Shown: in pieces, positions 17,867 to 26,226 of the stretch | Layout: each line of letters opens with the position of its first letter | Position numbering within the stretch: the stretch's first letter is position 1 | NCBI RefSeq assembly: GCF_900142415.1 | Contig: NZ_FRAU01000001.1 | Location: forward strand, 1-64,000 | Source: Rhodothermus profundi | Lineage (GTDB): Bacteria; Bacteroidota; Rhodothermia; Rhodothermales; Rhodothermaceae | DNA: 64,000 nt | Direction of reading: 5' to 3' | Position numbers and translations under genes: made by a program | The notes under the pieces: generated by a model | Seen by the model: the letters and a program-made list of their open reading frames with translations, nothing else | What the model was told of the DNA's origin: nothing | Database searches by the model: none

Positions 17867-20800
17867 TTAATGCGGACCGACCACCAGGGTGCGACGCACA
17901 ACATGAGACTGCTGCTGCAACTCTAAGTAATAGCGACCCGCCGCCAGCGTTGGAAGATGCAGGCGTAGTTGCTGCCAGCCCTGTCCTATCAAGCGCGTCT
18001 CTTGCCAGACAAGACGGCCCAGCAGATCATATACCCGGATGTGCAGGGGAGCAGCGGTAGGACTCCCCAGACGCAGTATCAATCGTTGGCGCGAGGGCTG
18101 CGGATACAGGGTTGCTAAGGTCAGCGAAGTGGGCAGCGGCCGCACCGCTTCTGCGTTCGTAAACGCCTGGCGCACCTCAATGGCTACCGAGTCGTAGGCG
18201 ACGGCCCCCCAGGCGTCCACCACAGCCAGCCAGACTGTGTAGCGGCCAGGAGTCTGGAAGGTGTGACGGGTGCGCTGACCGCTGCCGGTCGTCCCATCGC
18301 CAAACTCCCAGTAAAAGTTCAGGGCATCGCCATCAGGATCGGAAGAAGCAGACGCATCGAACGTGACTGTCAGCGGGGCCAGCCCCACGGTAGTGTCCAC
18401 GCGCAGCGAAGCAACCGGAGGACGGTTTTGACGCGCTTCGCCCAACTGGCCCAGCCAGACCCCATTGAATGGCACGCCACCAAACATCTGAATAATATTG
18501 GCAAACGTCAGTTGCTGGCCATCATCAAACACGAGCCATCCATTTTGAGGGCTGGTTACCATGAGCTGCGTCCCATCCGGAGAAAAGACCGGTCGCAAAG
18601 GATCCAGCACCTGGCCTCCCGTACGCTCCGGAATACCCGCAGCAACCAGGCGTCCCTCCTCATAGTCAACTATGACAACATCTGTGGTGTCGTTTACCAC
18701 CAGATTAAAGGCCACGATATCTGGATTCGTCGGGAAATAGATGGGATTGCCAATACTGACCTGAGGGGTCTGGGCTGGAATGAGGCTGTAAATTTCGAAG
18801 TTTTTCGCAAAGTCTACCTCGTATGCTGACCAGTAACGGAACTGTTGACCACCCAGTTGGATGCGGTTGAGTGCGTCGAACACAATGCGCGGGACGGCCG
18901 GATTGGGTGACCAGTTCACTACATCGGGAAACGCTATGGTTTTGATCTTCACGTACATTGTGCTGGTTGGCTCCAGCGGAAGCTGGTAAACCTGCTCGCC
19001 GTCCCAGAAGTACAGCGTGGCGTCATTTTTATAAGCCGAAACAATAGCGGCCACGCTACCGTCCGGGCTGATCGAAGCGTTCCAGAGGTCACCGGGCTGG
19101 TTCAGATAAAAATCAAAACGGTAAAGCTGACCGCTTCCAAGGTCTATAGCGGTCAGATACCCCTCAGCATCCACAAACCAGAGCGACCGTCCATCACGCG
19201 TACCCGAAAGCTGCGCTACATCTAAACGACCATCCTCGTATTGCGTAAAGCGTGCCCGGACCGTGTTGATCAGGGTGGCCTGCACGTTACTGGGATCCGT
19301 AACGTCCAGCACGCCTATTTCGCCGGCATACTGAGCGTACCACGGATCCCATAGCACGAAGAAAATTGCAGAAGCCTGCACTTGAGGAGCAGGAATGTCG
19401 TTTCCTTGATCGCTTCCCTGACCAACGGTCGGGCTGATGCCTACCGCGTCAAATGCCTGTTCTACCGCCTGCAACTCAGCTCCTTCACCGTAGAGGTCGC
19501 GTGCAGATTGTTCAAGGGCCTGCCGCAGGTCGCCAAACTGACTATTACGCGTCAGGTACTGGCTCAGCGCGCGGTAGTAGATCTGGCCGGCTTTTTCTGC
19601 ACCAATCTGTTCGATAAGCAATGCTGCCGCTCGGTTAGGAATGCCGCTGTTGATATGCACGCCGCCATTGTCCGTGGTAATATCCAGGGTGCGGTACTCG
19701 GACATATGAGCTGGTTGCGGAGCCAGCACGTGGTTGCCGCCGGGGTTTTTCAGGTCGCGCAGCGCCTGTTTGCCGGTTTCCGGGCGGACAATGCCTTCGC
19801 CGATTTGAAAGTCACCGGTTGCCAGCACCGCAAAAACGTCGGCAAAAGACTCATTGAGCGCTCCTGGCTGAAATTGATAGACCAGATTCGCCGTGTGCTC
19901 GATGACGCCGTGGGCCATTTCATGTACGCCCACGTCCGGATTGCCGGCCAGTGGCAGGAAATCCCGCGCACCATCTCCGTAGGCCATAACTCGGCCGTTC
20001 CAAAACGCATTGTCTATGGGACGGCCATTTTCCGTTACGTGGATTACCGATAAAATCGTGCTGCCCTGATTATCGATAGCGTTTCGGTTAAACTGGGTAT
20101 GGAAGAAGGTGAAGGCCAGATAATGATTCCAGTGCGCTGAGACAGCCACAGGATCGCGCCAGACATTGTCGGCCGACGAAACCAGCAGCACACTGGTGTT
20201 GCGGCTAAGGTCTTGCTGCTGCGCGTCTAGCACTACTGCGCCGCCCTGGGGTTCATAGGGAAGACGCGAACGGCTGAGGTCCAGCGAAGGAAGGTCCCAG
20301 ATCATGTAGTAGCCAGAAGCTGGATCATGGTAGACCCGCAGGGTGCGGCTGTTGCCGCGCAGATCCTGCGCCCGGGCGTCTACAAAGTTACCCTGAAGGG
20401 GAGACAGGGCCGGAGATGCAAGGATTGGTTCATCTGGGATGGCCCCGGGTTCAACCGGCTTCAGCGAACAATGGGTGGCAAAGGCATGCAAAAGCGTGCC
20501 CGTCTGAGCGTCCACCAGGTAGGTGTACCGCTCGATCCAGTTAGGTCGAATGTCCACCTCATAAGCAAGCCGCCACCCGAGCTGCTCATGGCGAAACAGT
20601 ACGAGCCGGGGAGACTGCTCGTCGAGTTTGAGCACGTTGCGCAGGAACGGACCAGGTGGTTGCCAGCGTCCCTGCTTACGCAGATCCTGAGCAGCCCGCT
20701 CATAGGCGTCGGTGGCTGTCAGACGAGGCGTAAGATCGGCAAGATCGGCAGGCGTTGGTTCATAGCTGCCGTTCAGAGCGTAGATTCGCCCGGCGTTATC

Positions 20801-21343
20801 TAGGTGCACACGTAGCTCTGCGGCCCAGACGGGATAGCCCTGGTACTGCTGCGCGTAGCGCAGGTGCGTGTATCCCAGAGCGTCTCGGCTGATTTTGACC
20901 AGCCGAAGTTCTTCCCGAGGGTTGTCCAACTGCAGCAGCCGGCGATTGCGATAGAGAAAATCGGCTACCTGATGGGCCAGGTCCTGGGGACGTTTGCCGG
21001 CTACCTGTTCCAGCTGGCCGATCAGCCATCGAACCGTTCCGTTGGGGGCCCGGTAAAGCCGGGGACTTTCTAACTCCTGCAACCGCAGTGGTTTTTTAAA
21101 GAGGAGCGGGGTGCGTGCCAGTTCTCCTACGGGACGACCATAGCGCAGCAGGGATCCGTGTCGTTGGCGGAACGCCTGCGAAAGCGCCTGAGGCGTTTTC
21201 AGAATGGGAAAATTCAGGCGCTTGGAAAGCGACGGAAGTGGTCGGCGGTCTTCGGGTGCTTTGAGCGATTGTGCCTGCAGGGGAAGCGCAAGTGTACCGA
21301 TCAGGACACCTATCAGGAAAAGTCTCCGGCGGAGGCGCATCAT
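17867..21343 (-). CDS. Secreted M4 (thermolysin-family) metalloprotease with PKD and T9SS sorting domain
   Basis: Exported zinc protease of 1158 residues. Order: signal peptide (ends ALPLQAQ), FTP/PepSY-type propeptide (about 100-300), M4 catalytic domain with the zinc motif HEMAHG near residue 470 and the third ligand in ALNESFADVF about 25 residues on, a TolB/propeller-like stretch (about 680-960), a PKD domain (about 970-1057, FDASASSDPDGD, then WEFGDGTTGSG), and a C-terminal type A sorting domain (about 1075-1158, LYPQPSRQRL, VYDLLGRLVW). The last directs secretion by the type IX system. Its ATG overlaps the stop of the 137-residue gene upstream (ATGA), so the two are translationally coupled. 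Probably degrades external protein. Confidence 0.93.
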   Translation of the reverse strand: MMRLRRRLFLIGVLIGTLALPLQAQSLKAPEDRRPLPSLSKRLNFPILKTPQALSQAFRQRHGSLLRYGRPVGELARTPLLFKKPLRLQELESPRLYRAPNGTVRWLIGQLEQVAGKRPQDLAHQVADFLYRNRRLLQLDNPREELRLVKISRDALGYTHLRYAQQYQGYPVWAAELRVHLDNAGRIYALNGSYEPTPADLADLTPRLTATDAYERAAQDLRKQGRWQPPGPFLRNVLKLDEQSPRLVLFRHEQLGWRLAYEVDIRPNWIERYTYLVDAQTGTLLHAFATHCSLKPVEPGAIPDEPILASPALSPLQGNFVDARAQDLRGNSRTLRVYHDPASGYYMIWDLPSLDLSRSRLPYEPQGGAVVLDAQQQDLSRNTSVLLVSSADNVWRDPVAVSAHWNHYLAFTFFHTQFNRNAIDNQGSTILSVIHVTENGRPIDNAFWNGRVMAYGDGARDFLPLAGNPDVGVHEMAHGVIEHTANLVYQFQPGALNESFADVFAVLATGDFQIGEGIVRPETGKQALRDLKNPGGNHVLAPQPAHMSEYRTLDITTDNGGVHINSGIPNRAAALLIEQIGAEKAGQIYYRALSQYLTRNSQFGDLRQALEQSARDLYGEGAELQAVEQAFDAVGISPTVGQGSDQGNDIPAPQVQASAIFFVLWDPWYAQYAGEIGVLDVTDPSNVQATLINTVRARFTQYEDGRLDVAQLSGTRDGRSLWFVDAEGYLTAIDLGSGQLYRFDFYLNQPGDLWNASISPDGSVAAIVSAYKNDATLYFWDGEQVYQLPLEPTSTMYVKIKTIAFPDVVNWSPNPAVPRIVFDALNRIQLGGQQFRYWSAYEVDFAKNFEIYSLIPAQTPQVSIGNPIYFPTNPDIVAFNLVVNDTTDVVIVDYEEGRLVAAGIPERTGGQVLDPLRPVFSPDGTQLMVTSPQNGWLVFDDGQQLTFANIIQMFGGVPFNGVWLGQLGEARQNRPPVASLRVDTTVGLAPLTVTFDASASSDPDGDALNFYWEFGDGTTGSGQRTRHTFQTPGRYTVWLAVVDAWGAVAYDSVAIEVRQAFTNAEAVRPLPTSLTLATLYPQPSRQRLILRLGSPTAAPLHIRVYDLLGRLVWQETRLIGQGWQQLRLHLPTLAAGRYYLELQQQSHVVRRTLVVGPH

Positions 21344-21753
21344 GGCCGTTGAAGCTTCTGGTTAAGGGTTTCATACAGCGTTTGAAGCGCCCGAGCCGTC
21401 GCGTGCGTGTCAGCTACACCCCAGGCCCAGCGCAGCGTGTCGCGCGACGCGTACAGCACGATAAAGCGGGTATAGTTGGCGGGAGAGGTATAGGCAGGTA
21501 GCCCCTGCAACTGCTGGTAGACGGTTTCCAGGAATTGCTGCTGGGAGGCGTTCAGCTTCCATCGTCGTTGCAGGTGACGCGCCTGGCCGGGACGTTGCGC
21601 CCATGCTTCGACGGTACCGTTGGTATAGACGGTATATCCATGCTGCGCTCCGGTAAAGCCACCCCCTTCGCCCCAACTGAGCCAGGGCGCGTGGGAACGA
21701 CAACGAACGCCGGTTAACAGCAACGCCAGACTGAAATAGTACATGAACTTCAT
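21340..21753 (-). CDS. Exported protein of unknown function, coupled to the M4 protease
   Basis: 137 residues with an N-terminal hydrophobic segment (MKFMYYFSLALLLTGV) and cysteine soon after; the lipobox is imperfect, so a lipoprotein is possible but not clear. The start of the mature part has a glycine-rich GEGGGFTG followed by GYTVYTNGTVEAW, then a helical C-terminal half. I do not recognise the family. Both ends overlap neighbours by four bases (ATGA), upstream with the sorting-domain protein and downstream with the protease, so it is the middle gene of a coupled operon. A role as protease inhibitor, chaperone or accessory is a guess. Confidence 0.8.
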   Translation of the reverse strand: MKFMYYFSLALLLTGVRCRSHAPWLSWGEGGGFTGAQHGYTVYTNGTVEAWAQRPGQARHLQRRWKLNASQQQFLETVYQQLQGLPAYTSPANYTRFIVLYASRDTLRWAWGVADTHATARALQTLYETLNQKLQRP

Positions 21754-22592
21754 CGCCAGACCACGCTGTGGACGATCTGCTGTCCGTCAAACTGCATGCG
21801 TAGTAGATAAAGACCAGAGGGCCAGCTGCCGCGTGGAACCATCCAGAACGAAACACCGGCTGGCGCCTGAACGGTCTGGCGCCAGCACAGACGGCCCAGC
21901 AGGTCGTAAAGGGTAAGGGTAACGGCCGTAGCCCGCGGAAGAGTTAGCTGCACGATCAACCGCTCTTGAGCCGGTCGGGGGTAGAGCGCTAGCTCTGGTC
22001 GAGGGAGCGTGGAGGCTTCACGAGACACCAGACCAATAAGGTTGCCCTGCGCTTCTACCTGTACCACAAAAACATACAGGTAGGGAATGGCGTCCGTGCG
22101 ATAGGCTACGTATTTCAGGGTGCCATCTGGATGATAGGCGACCAGAAAAAAAGCATTGTCTCCGTAAAGATAGGTATAGCCCTTTTCCCCCTCAACACCA
22201 TCCTGGTCCAGGTCTACGTCAATAATGGTAGGTTGCAGGAAAAACGGCTGGCCTCCTCCAAGATAAGCCCAGAACCCGTTTTCGCGTTGTGGATCGTAAG
22301 GACAGGTCGCCAGGTGGACGCTGGGGTCGTTCACAAATCGGCAGTAGGGATCAATCAGGGCGGTGCTGCCGTCTGCCAGCGTTGTCTGGTAGGCCGTTCC
22401 CTGCCACTCCAATTGCAAAAAAGTCTGAGCTGGAAGGGAGCGGCATTCGCCAGATCGGAGATCGCAGGTATAGCTGCCTTCTACCTGCCGGATCAGATAG
22501 CGCTCACGGTTTAGCGGAAGCTGGGCTTGGCTGGAGACGATCAGAAACAGCGCGTGCACTAGCAGCACGCTGATCCATCGAACGCCCCGCAT
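21750..22592 (-). CDS. Secreted protein with T9SS type A sorting domain, unknown function
   Basis: 280 residues: signal peptide (ends VSSQAQ), an unrecognised core (about 25-200) with DVDLDQDGVEGEKGY, a possible calcium-type acidic loop, and four cysteines (CDLRSGEC; CRF; CPYD) that could form disulfides. The last 75 residues are a type IX sorting domain (ALYPRPAQERLIVQL, LYDLLGRLCW, GLYLLRMQFDGQ). It is the first gene of the coupled operon with the 137-residue protein and the M4 protease. A strong palindrome lies 64 bases before its ATG (22656-22675). Likely a secreted or surface-attached partner of the protease. Confidence 0.85.
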   Translation of the reverse strand: MRGVRWISVLLVHALFLIVSSQAQLPLNRERYLIRQVEGSYTCDLRSGECRSLPAQTFLQLEWQGTAYQTTLADGSTALIDPYCRFVNDPSVHLATCPYDPQRENGFWAYLGGGQPFFLQPTIIDVDLDQDGVEGEKGYTYLYGDNAFFLVAYHPDGTLKYVAYRTDAIPYLYVFVVQVEAQGNLIGLVSREASTLPRPELALYPRPAQERLIVQLTLPRATAVTLTLYDLLGRLCWRQTVQAPAGVSFWMVPRGSWPSGLYLLRMQFDGQQIVHSVVWR

Positions 22593-22983
22593 GACCGGCC
22601 TGTGGCGTGGATTATTGATACCACCCTAACAGTAGGGTGAGAAGGCGAAGGATACAATCCCCCGTCCGGGGGATTTTGGAAACAGACAAACGAGCCGGAC
22701 GGGCAAGAATAAAGCAGAATCTACCCGGACATAGCCTGCGGGGACACCTCTCGCAATAAAGAAAGGCAGCAATGCCGGGGTGCCTGAGACCAGAGAACAA
22801 TCCCGGGTAGGGGATAGCTCTGGGGCTGGCAAACAATGCGGCCGAGAACATTGAACGAAGCCGTCTAACACCAGCACTGGACCGGCGATGCATTTTTAAT
22901 TGTTCGTTCATGTTGCAATGCATACCATCCAGGGTCCTCTTCAGAGTAAGGAGCTTCTCTTTAACGCAAACCTGGAAAGAGCC
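22593..22983. promoter_or_regulatory. 391-base divergent intergenic region with stacked inverted repeats
   Basis: Lies between the divergent starts of the secreted-protein operon and the outer-membrane protein gene, so it must hold promoters for both. It carries three inverted repeats: CACCCTA-ACAG-TAGGGTG (22622-22639), the CCCCC/GGGGG palindrome (22656-22675), and a weaker AATCCC-N5-GGGGAT (22799-22815). No convincing open frame, tRNA or transposon end is present; the ORFs that cross it have poor composition and no start signals. Confidence 0.6.
22656..22675. promoter_or_regulatory. Palindrome AATCCCCCG-TC-CGGGGGATT, likely operator
   Basis: Perfect nine-base arms around TC, 64 bases upstream of the minus-strand start at 22592. 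On the minus strand it abuts TATCCTTC, a poor match to the Bacteroidota -7 box, so a bound protein would sit at the promoter. Matching motifs occur at 5405-5422 and 4715-4734. A terminator reading is weaker because only four T residues follow on the plus strand and none on the minus. Confidence 0.5.
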
Positions 22984-23556
22984 ATGAAGACCTCTCTGGT
23001 TGCTACGGTTACGCTGCTCGTCCTCCTGGTACCCTCCGTTCAGGCCCAGAAGACACAGGATGCCACGCAATGGGGGCTGGGGGTTAGCCTGATCGGTGGG
23101 GGAGTAGCCGCCAGCAGTGTCGTCAGTGAGGCGACCGATCTGTTTGTGCCCGTCGGTATTTATGTGCCTATTTATACGGCGCAATTACGGGTGGAGCCAG
23201 AAATCGGACTGCAACGCATCAAGGTCACTTCCGGTGAGACCGTTACCTACACCGTATGGCAGCTTGGCATTGGCATTTTTCAGCCCCAGTTGCCTGCCTC
23301 AGGAGTTCGCATCTATTGGGGCGGCCGCGTTGGCCTGTCTCTGGTTTCTTCTTCCGTTGAGCGTGGAGGGTTGCGTTCCAGCGCTTCGGGCACGGGCCTC
23401 ATTGCCGGACCGGCGACAGGTGGAGAGTATTTTTTCTCGCCGCAATTTTCGCTGGGCGGGGAGCTGCAGTTGATGTACGTGCGCATCAGTATGGAAGGCG
23501 AGACGCTGACTTCACTGCGCACGCGTCCGCTGTTTTTTGTGCGGTGGTATTTTTAG
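22984..23556 (+). CDS. Small outer-membrane beta-barrel protein
   Basis: 190 residues with a signal peptide (MKTSLVATVTLLVLLVPSVQAQ) and a barrel-like body of alternating strands (VGIYVPIYTAQLRVEPEIGL; VRIYWGGRVGLSL; QFSLGGELQLMYVRI), ending RPLFFVRWYF with the aromatic last residue needed for barrel assembly. Length fits an eight-stranded OmpX/OmpW-like barrel. The start is the ATG at 22984 (GAGCC before it, as for several genes here); the frame opens at 22900 but that part is not a signal peptide. It stands alone; no ligand can be inferred. Confidence 0.8.
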   Translation: MKTSLVATVTLLVLLVPSVQAQKTQDATQWGLGVSLIGGGVAASSVVSEATDLFVPVGIYVPIYTAQLRVEPEIGLQRIKVTSGETVTYTVWQLGIGIFQPQLPASGVRIYWGGRVGLSLVSSSVERGGLRSSASGTGLIAGPATGGEYFFSPQFSLGGELQLMYVRISMEGETLTSLRTRPLFFVRWYF

Positions 23557-23572
23557 CGGGTAATCCGCCCGC

Positions 23573-23637
23573 CAATCGCTTGCTTTTGGCGCTGTAACTT
23601 GCGTTTTTTGCGCAGTCAGGCACCAAGCAAGCGATTG
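23573..23637 (+). promoter_or_regulatory. 13-bp inverted repeat hairpin in front of MFS gene
   Basis: CAATCGCTTGCTT (23573-23585) and AAGCAAGCGATTG (23625-23637) pair perfectly across a 39-base loop. The right arm ends four bases before the GTG start at 23642, so folding would bury the ribosome-binding region. The loop holds a second small pairing (GGCGCTG with TGCGCAG). It is not followed by a T-run after the stem, so a simple terminator is less likely than translational control. Confidence 0.55.
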
Positions 23638-23641
23638 ATTC

Positions 23642-24940
23642 GTGAATACAGGCGGGTACCGCCCGCGTGTTGTCTGGGCGTGGGCGCTGTATGACTTTGC
23701 AAATTCAGCGTTTACGACGCTGGTTGTTACCTTCGTCTATGCGGCCTTTTTTACCCAGGCCATTGCGCCAGATCCTGTCTCGGGAACGGCCCTCTGGTCG
23801 CGGGCGGTGACAGCCAGTGGGATCATTGTTGCGCTGCTGTCGCCATACCTGGGAGCGCTGGCCGATCAGGGGGGATATCGCAAACGATTTCTCCTGGCCG
23901 TCACGGTGCTCTGCGTGCTGGCGACCGCAGCGCTGTATTTTCCACTGCCCGGGCAGGTAATGACCGCGCTGGTGCTGTTCACGGTGGCCAATGTTGCCTT
24001 TGAGCTGGGCAATGTGTTCTACAATGCGTTTTTGCCCGACCTTGCGCCGCCGCATCGGATTGGCCGCATTTCGGGATATGGGTGGGCGCTTGGGTATGTG
24101 GGGGGATTGCTCTGCCTGGTTGTAGCCCTGGTGGCGTTTATTCAGCCCGAGGTGCCTCTGTTCGGGTTTTCGCGGGACGATTATGCCAACGTTCGTGCCA
24201 CTAATCTGCTGGTCGCGCTCTGGTATGGCCTGTTTAGCCTGCCCCTGTTTTTCTGGGTACCAGAGCAGCGTCCAGCGGTTCGTCCCGCAGTGCGCACCAT
24301 CTTTCAACAGGCGACGCGCCAACTTGTCGGCACATTTCGCGAAGTGCGGCGCTATCGGCAAGTGATGCGGCTGCTACTGGCCCGGCTGCTGTATAATGAT
24401 GGTCTCCTGACCATTTTTGCTTTTGGGGGGATTTATGCGGCTGGGACGTTCGGGTTTGAGGCTGACGAGCTCATTGTGTTTGGGATCGTAATCAATGTGG
24501 CGGCTGGCCTGGGGGCCTGGCTGTTTGGATTTGTGGATGATTGGCTGGGAGGAAAACGGACCCTTATGCTGAGCTTGCTGGGGCTTTCGGCAGCCTGCCT
24601 GTTGGCTGTGCTGACCACCAGCCGCACCCTTTTCTGGATCGCCGCACTGCTTATAGGCATCTGCGCCGGCCCGAATCAGTCGGCCAGTCGCTCGCTACTG
24701 GGCCGCTTTACGCCGTCTCGCAAGTGCAACGAGTTTTATGGCTTTTTTGCCTTTTCCGGTAAGGCTATTGCTTTTCTTGGACCGTTACTGCTGGGACTGG
24801 TTACCGACTGGACGGGAAGTCAGCGGGTGGGCGTCAGCACGGTGCTCCTGTTTTTTGGAGCAGGAATGGTGCTGCTGGCTCGCGTCGATGAAACCGAAGG
24901 CATGCAGTCTGCCCAAGAGACGGCACCGAACGGAACCTGA
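23642..24940 (+). CDS. MFS transporter, UMF1/Atg22-like family
   Basis: Inner-membrane transporter of 432 residues with about 12 hydrophobic helices. The N-terminus VWAWALYDFANSAFTTLVV is the signature of the UMF1 (Atg22-like) family, and the loop LADQGGYRKRFLLA matches MFS motif A. The start is GTG at 23642; no ATG lies between it and the signature. Fungal Atg22 exports amino acids from vacuoles; bacterial members have no firm substrate. It is preceded by a long inverted repeat and followed after 54 bases by nif3. Confidence 0.88.
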   Translation: MNTGGYRPRVVWAWALYDFANSAFTTLVVTFVYAAFFTQAIAPDPVSGTALWSRAVTASGIIVALLSPYLGALADQGGYRKRFLLAVTVLCVLATAALYFPLPGQVMTALVLFTVANVAFELGNVFYNAFLPDLAPPHRIGRISGYGWALGYVGGLLCLVVALVAFIQPEVPLFGFSRDDYANVRATNLLVALWYGLFSLPLFFWVPEQRPAVRPAVRTIFQQATRQLVGTFREVRRYRQVMRLLLARLLYNDGLLTIFAFGGIYAAGTFGFEADELIVFGIVINVAAGLGAWLFGFVDDWLGGKRTLMLSLLGLSAACLLAVLTTSRTLFWIAALLIGICAGPNQSASRSLLGRFTPSRKCNEFYGFFAFSGKAIAFLGPLLLGLVTDWTGSQRVGVSTVLLFFGAGMVLLARVDETEGMQSAQETAPNGT

Positions 24941-24994
24941 CCGCGGAACCTGGCAAACAAGCTGCACGCTGTAAACGACAGACCACAGAGGACT

Positions 24995-26149
24995 ATGACG
25001 AAGGTCTATCCGACTATTCGTGAAATTGCAGAAGCGCTGGAAGCCTGGGCACCGCCGGGCTCTGCCCAATCTTACGACAATGTCGGGCTGCAGGTGGGCG
25101 ATCCGGAACAAACCGTACAGCGGGCCTTGCTGGCGCTTGATCTGACGCCGCCTGTGCTGGAGGAGGCTCGCGCTGTGAAGGCCGATCTTATCATCACCCA
25201 TCATCCTTTGCTATTTCGACCACTTCGCCAGCTAACGCCAGGCAGCATGGTTTCGGCGCTGGCGCTTCGGCTGGCCGCCTCGGGCATTGCGTTGTATAGC
25301 ATCCACACCAACCTGGATGCAGCGCCCGGCGGCGTATCGTTTGCGCTGGCTACGCATCTGGGGCTGCAGGAGGTACAATTCCTGGCAAAAATGGAGCAGG
25401 CGCTGTACAAGCTGGTGACCTTTGTCCCCGCGTCCCATTTCGACCAGGTGCGTGAGGCGTTGGCCCGGGCAGGAGCCGGACGCATCGGCAACTACGAAGC
25501 GTGTGCGTTTGCTGCGCCAGGGACCGGCTATTTTCGACCCGGGGATATGGCGCGGCCGTTTATTGGGGAGCCCGGCAAGCTGGAGTCGGCCGAGGAATTC
25601 CGCCTGGAAGTGGAAGTGGCCCGCTGGGACCTACCCCGGGTGGTAGCAGCCATGCGGGCGGCCCATCCCTACGAGGAGGTAGCCTACGACGTATATCCCG
25701 TTGAGCAACCGTATACGCGCGCTGGCCTGGGCGCTATTGGACAGCTTGATAAACCGGAGCCGCTGCGTGATTTTCTGCGTCGCGTTGCGGAGCGGCTGCA
25801 TGCTGAAAGTCTGCGGTACGTTGGCGATCCGGAGGCGCCTGTCCAGAAGGTAGCAGTCTGCGGAGGAGCGGGCGCGGATCTGATCGGTCGCGCGCTGGCA
25901 GCCGGAGCCGATGCGTACGTAACCGCTGATCTGAGCTACCATCGCTTTTTTGAAGTGCTGGACAACGAAGGGCGTCCGCGCATGGCCTTGATTGATGCCG
26001 GCCACTACGAAACCGAAGCGCTGACGGAAACGCTGTTGCAGCATTGGCTGCAACAACACTTTCCGGCCGTTGAGTGGCGACGCACTACCGTGCGCACTTC
26101 GCCCGTGCGCACCTTTATTGCGACCAACGTGAGCAAGAAGTTTGCGTAA
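24995..26149 (+). CDS. Nif3-like dinuclear metal centre protein
   Basis: 384 residues, the long Nif3 form with a CutA-like inserted domain in the middle (about 130-235) between the two halves of the metal-binding domain. Metal ligands are visible in DLIITHHPLLF (N-terminal half) and near the C-terminus in IDAGHYETE. Often annotated as GTP cyclohydrolase 1 type 2, but the real reaction of Nif3 proteins is unsettled. It is followed by a coiled-coil/zinc-ribbon protein gene and rnpB, an order seen in other Bacteroidota. Confidence 0.93.
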   Translation: MTKVYPTIREIAEALEAWAPPGSAQSYDNVGLQVGDPEQTVQRALLALDLTPPVLEEARAVKADLIITHHPLLFRPLRQLTPGSMVSALALRLAASGIALYSIHTNLDAAPGGVSFALATHLGLQEVQFLAKMEQALYKLVTFVPASHFDQVREALARAGAGRIGNYEACAFAAPGTGYFRPGDMARPFIGEPGKLESAEEFRLEVEVARWDLPRVVAAMRAAHPYEEVAYDVYPVEQPYTRAGLGAIGQLDKPEPLRDFLRRVAERLHAESLRYVGDPEAPVQKVAVCGGAGADLIGRALAAGADAYVTADLSYHRFFEVLDNEGRPRMALIDAGHYETEALTETLLQHWLQQHFPAVEWRRTTVRTSPVRTFIATNVSKKFA

Positions 26150-26226
26150 AGTCCACCAAACTTTAGCTTGGCGCCAGCGTTTCTTACCAGACAGGGTAAC
26201 AGAGCCACTAAGCCTGGAGATCGCTT

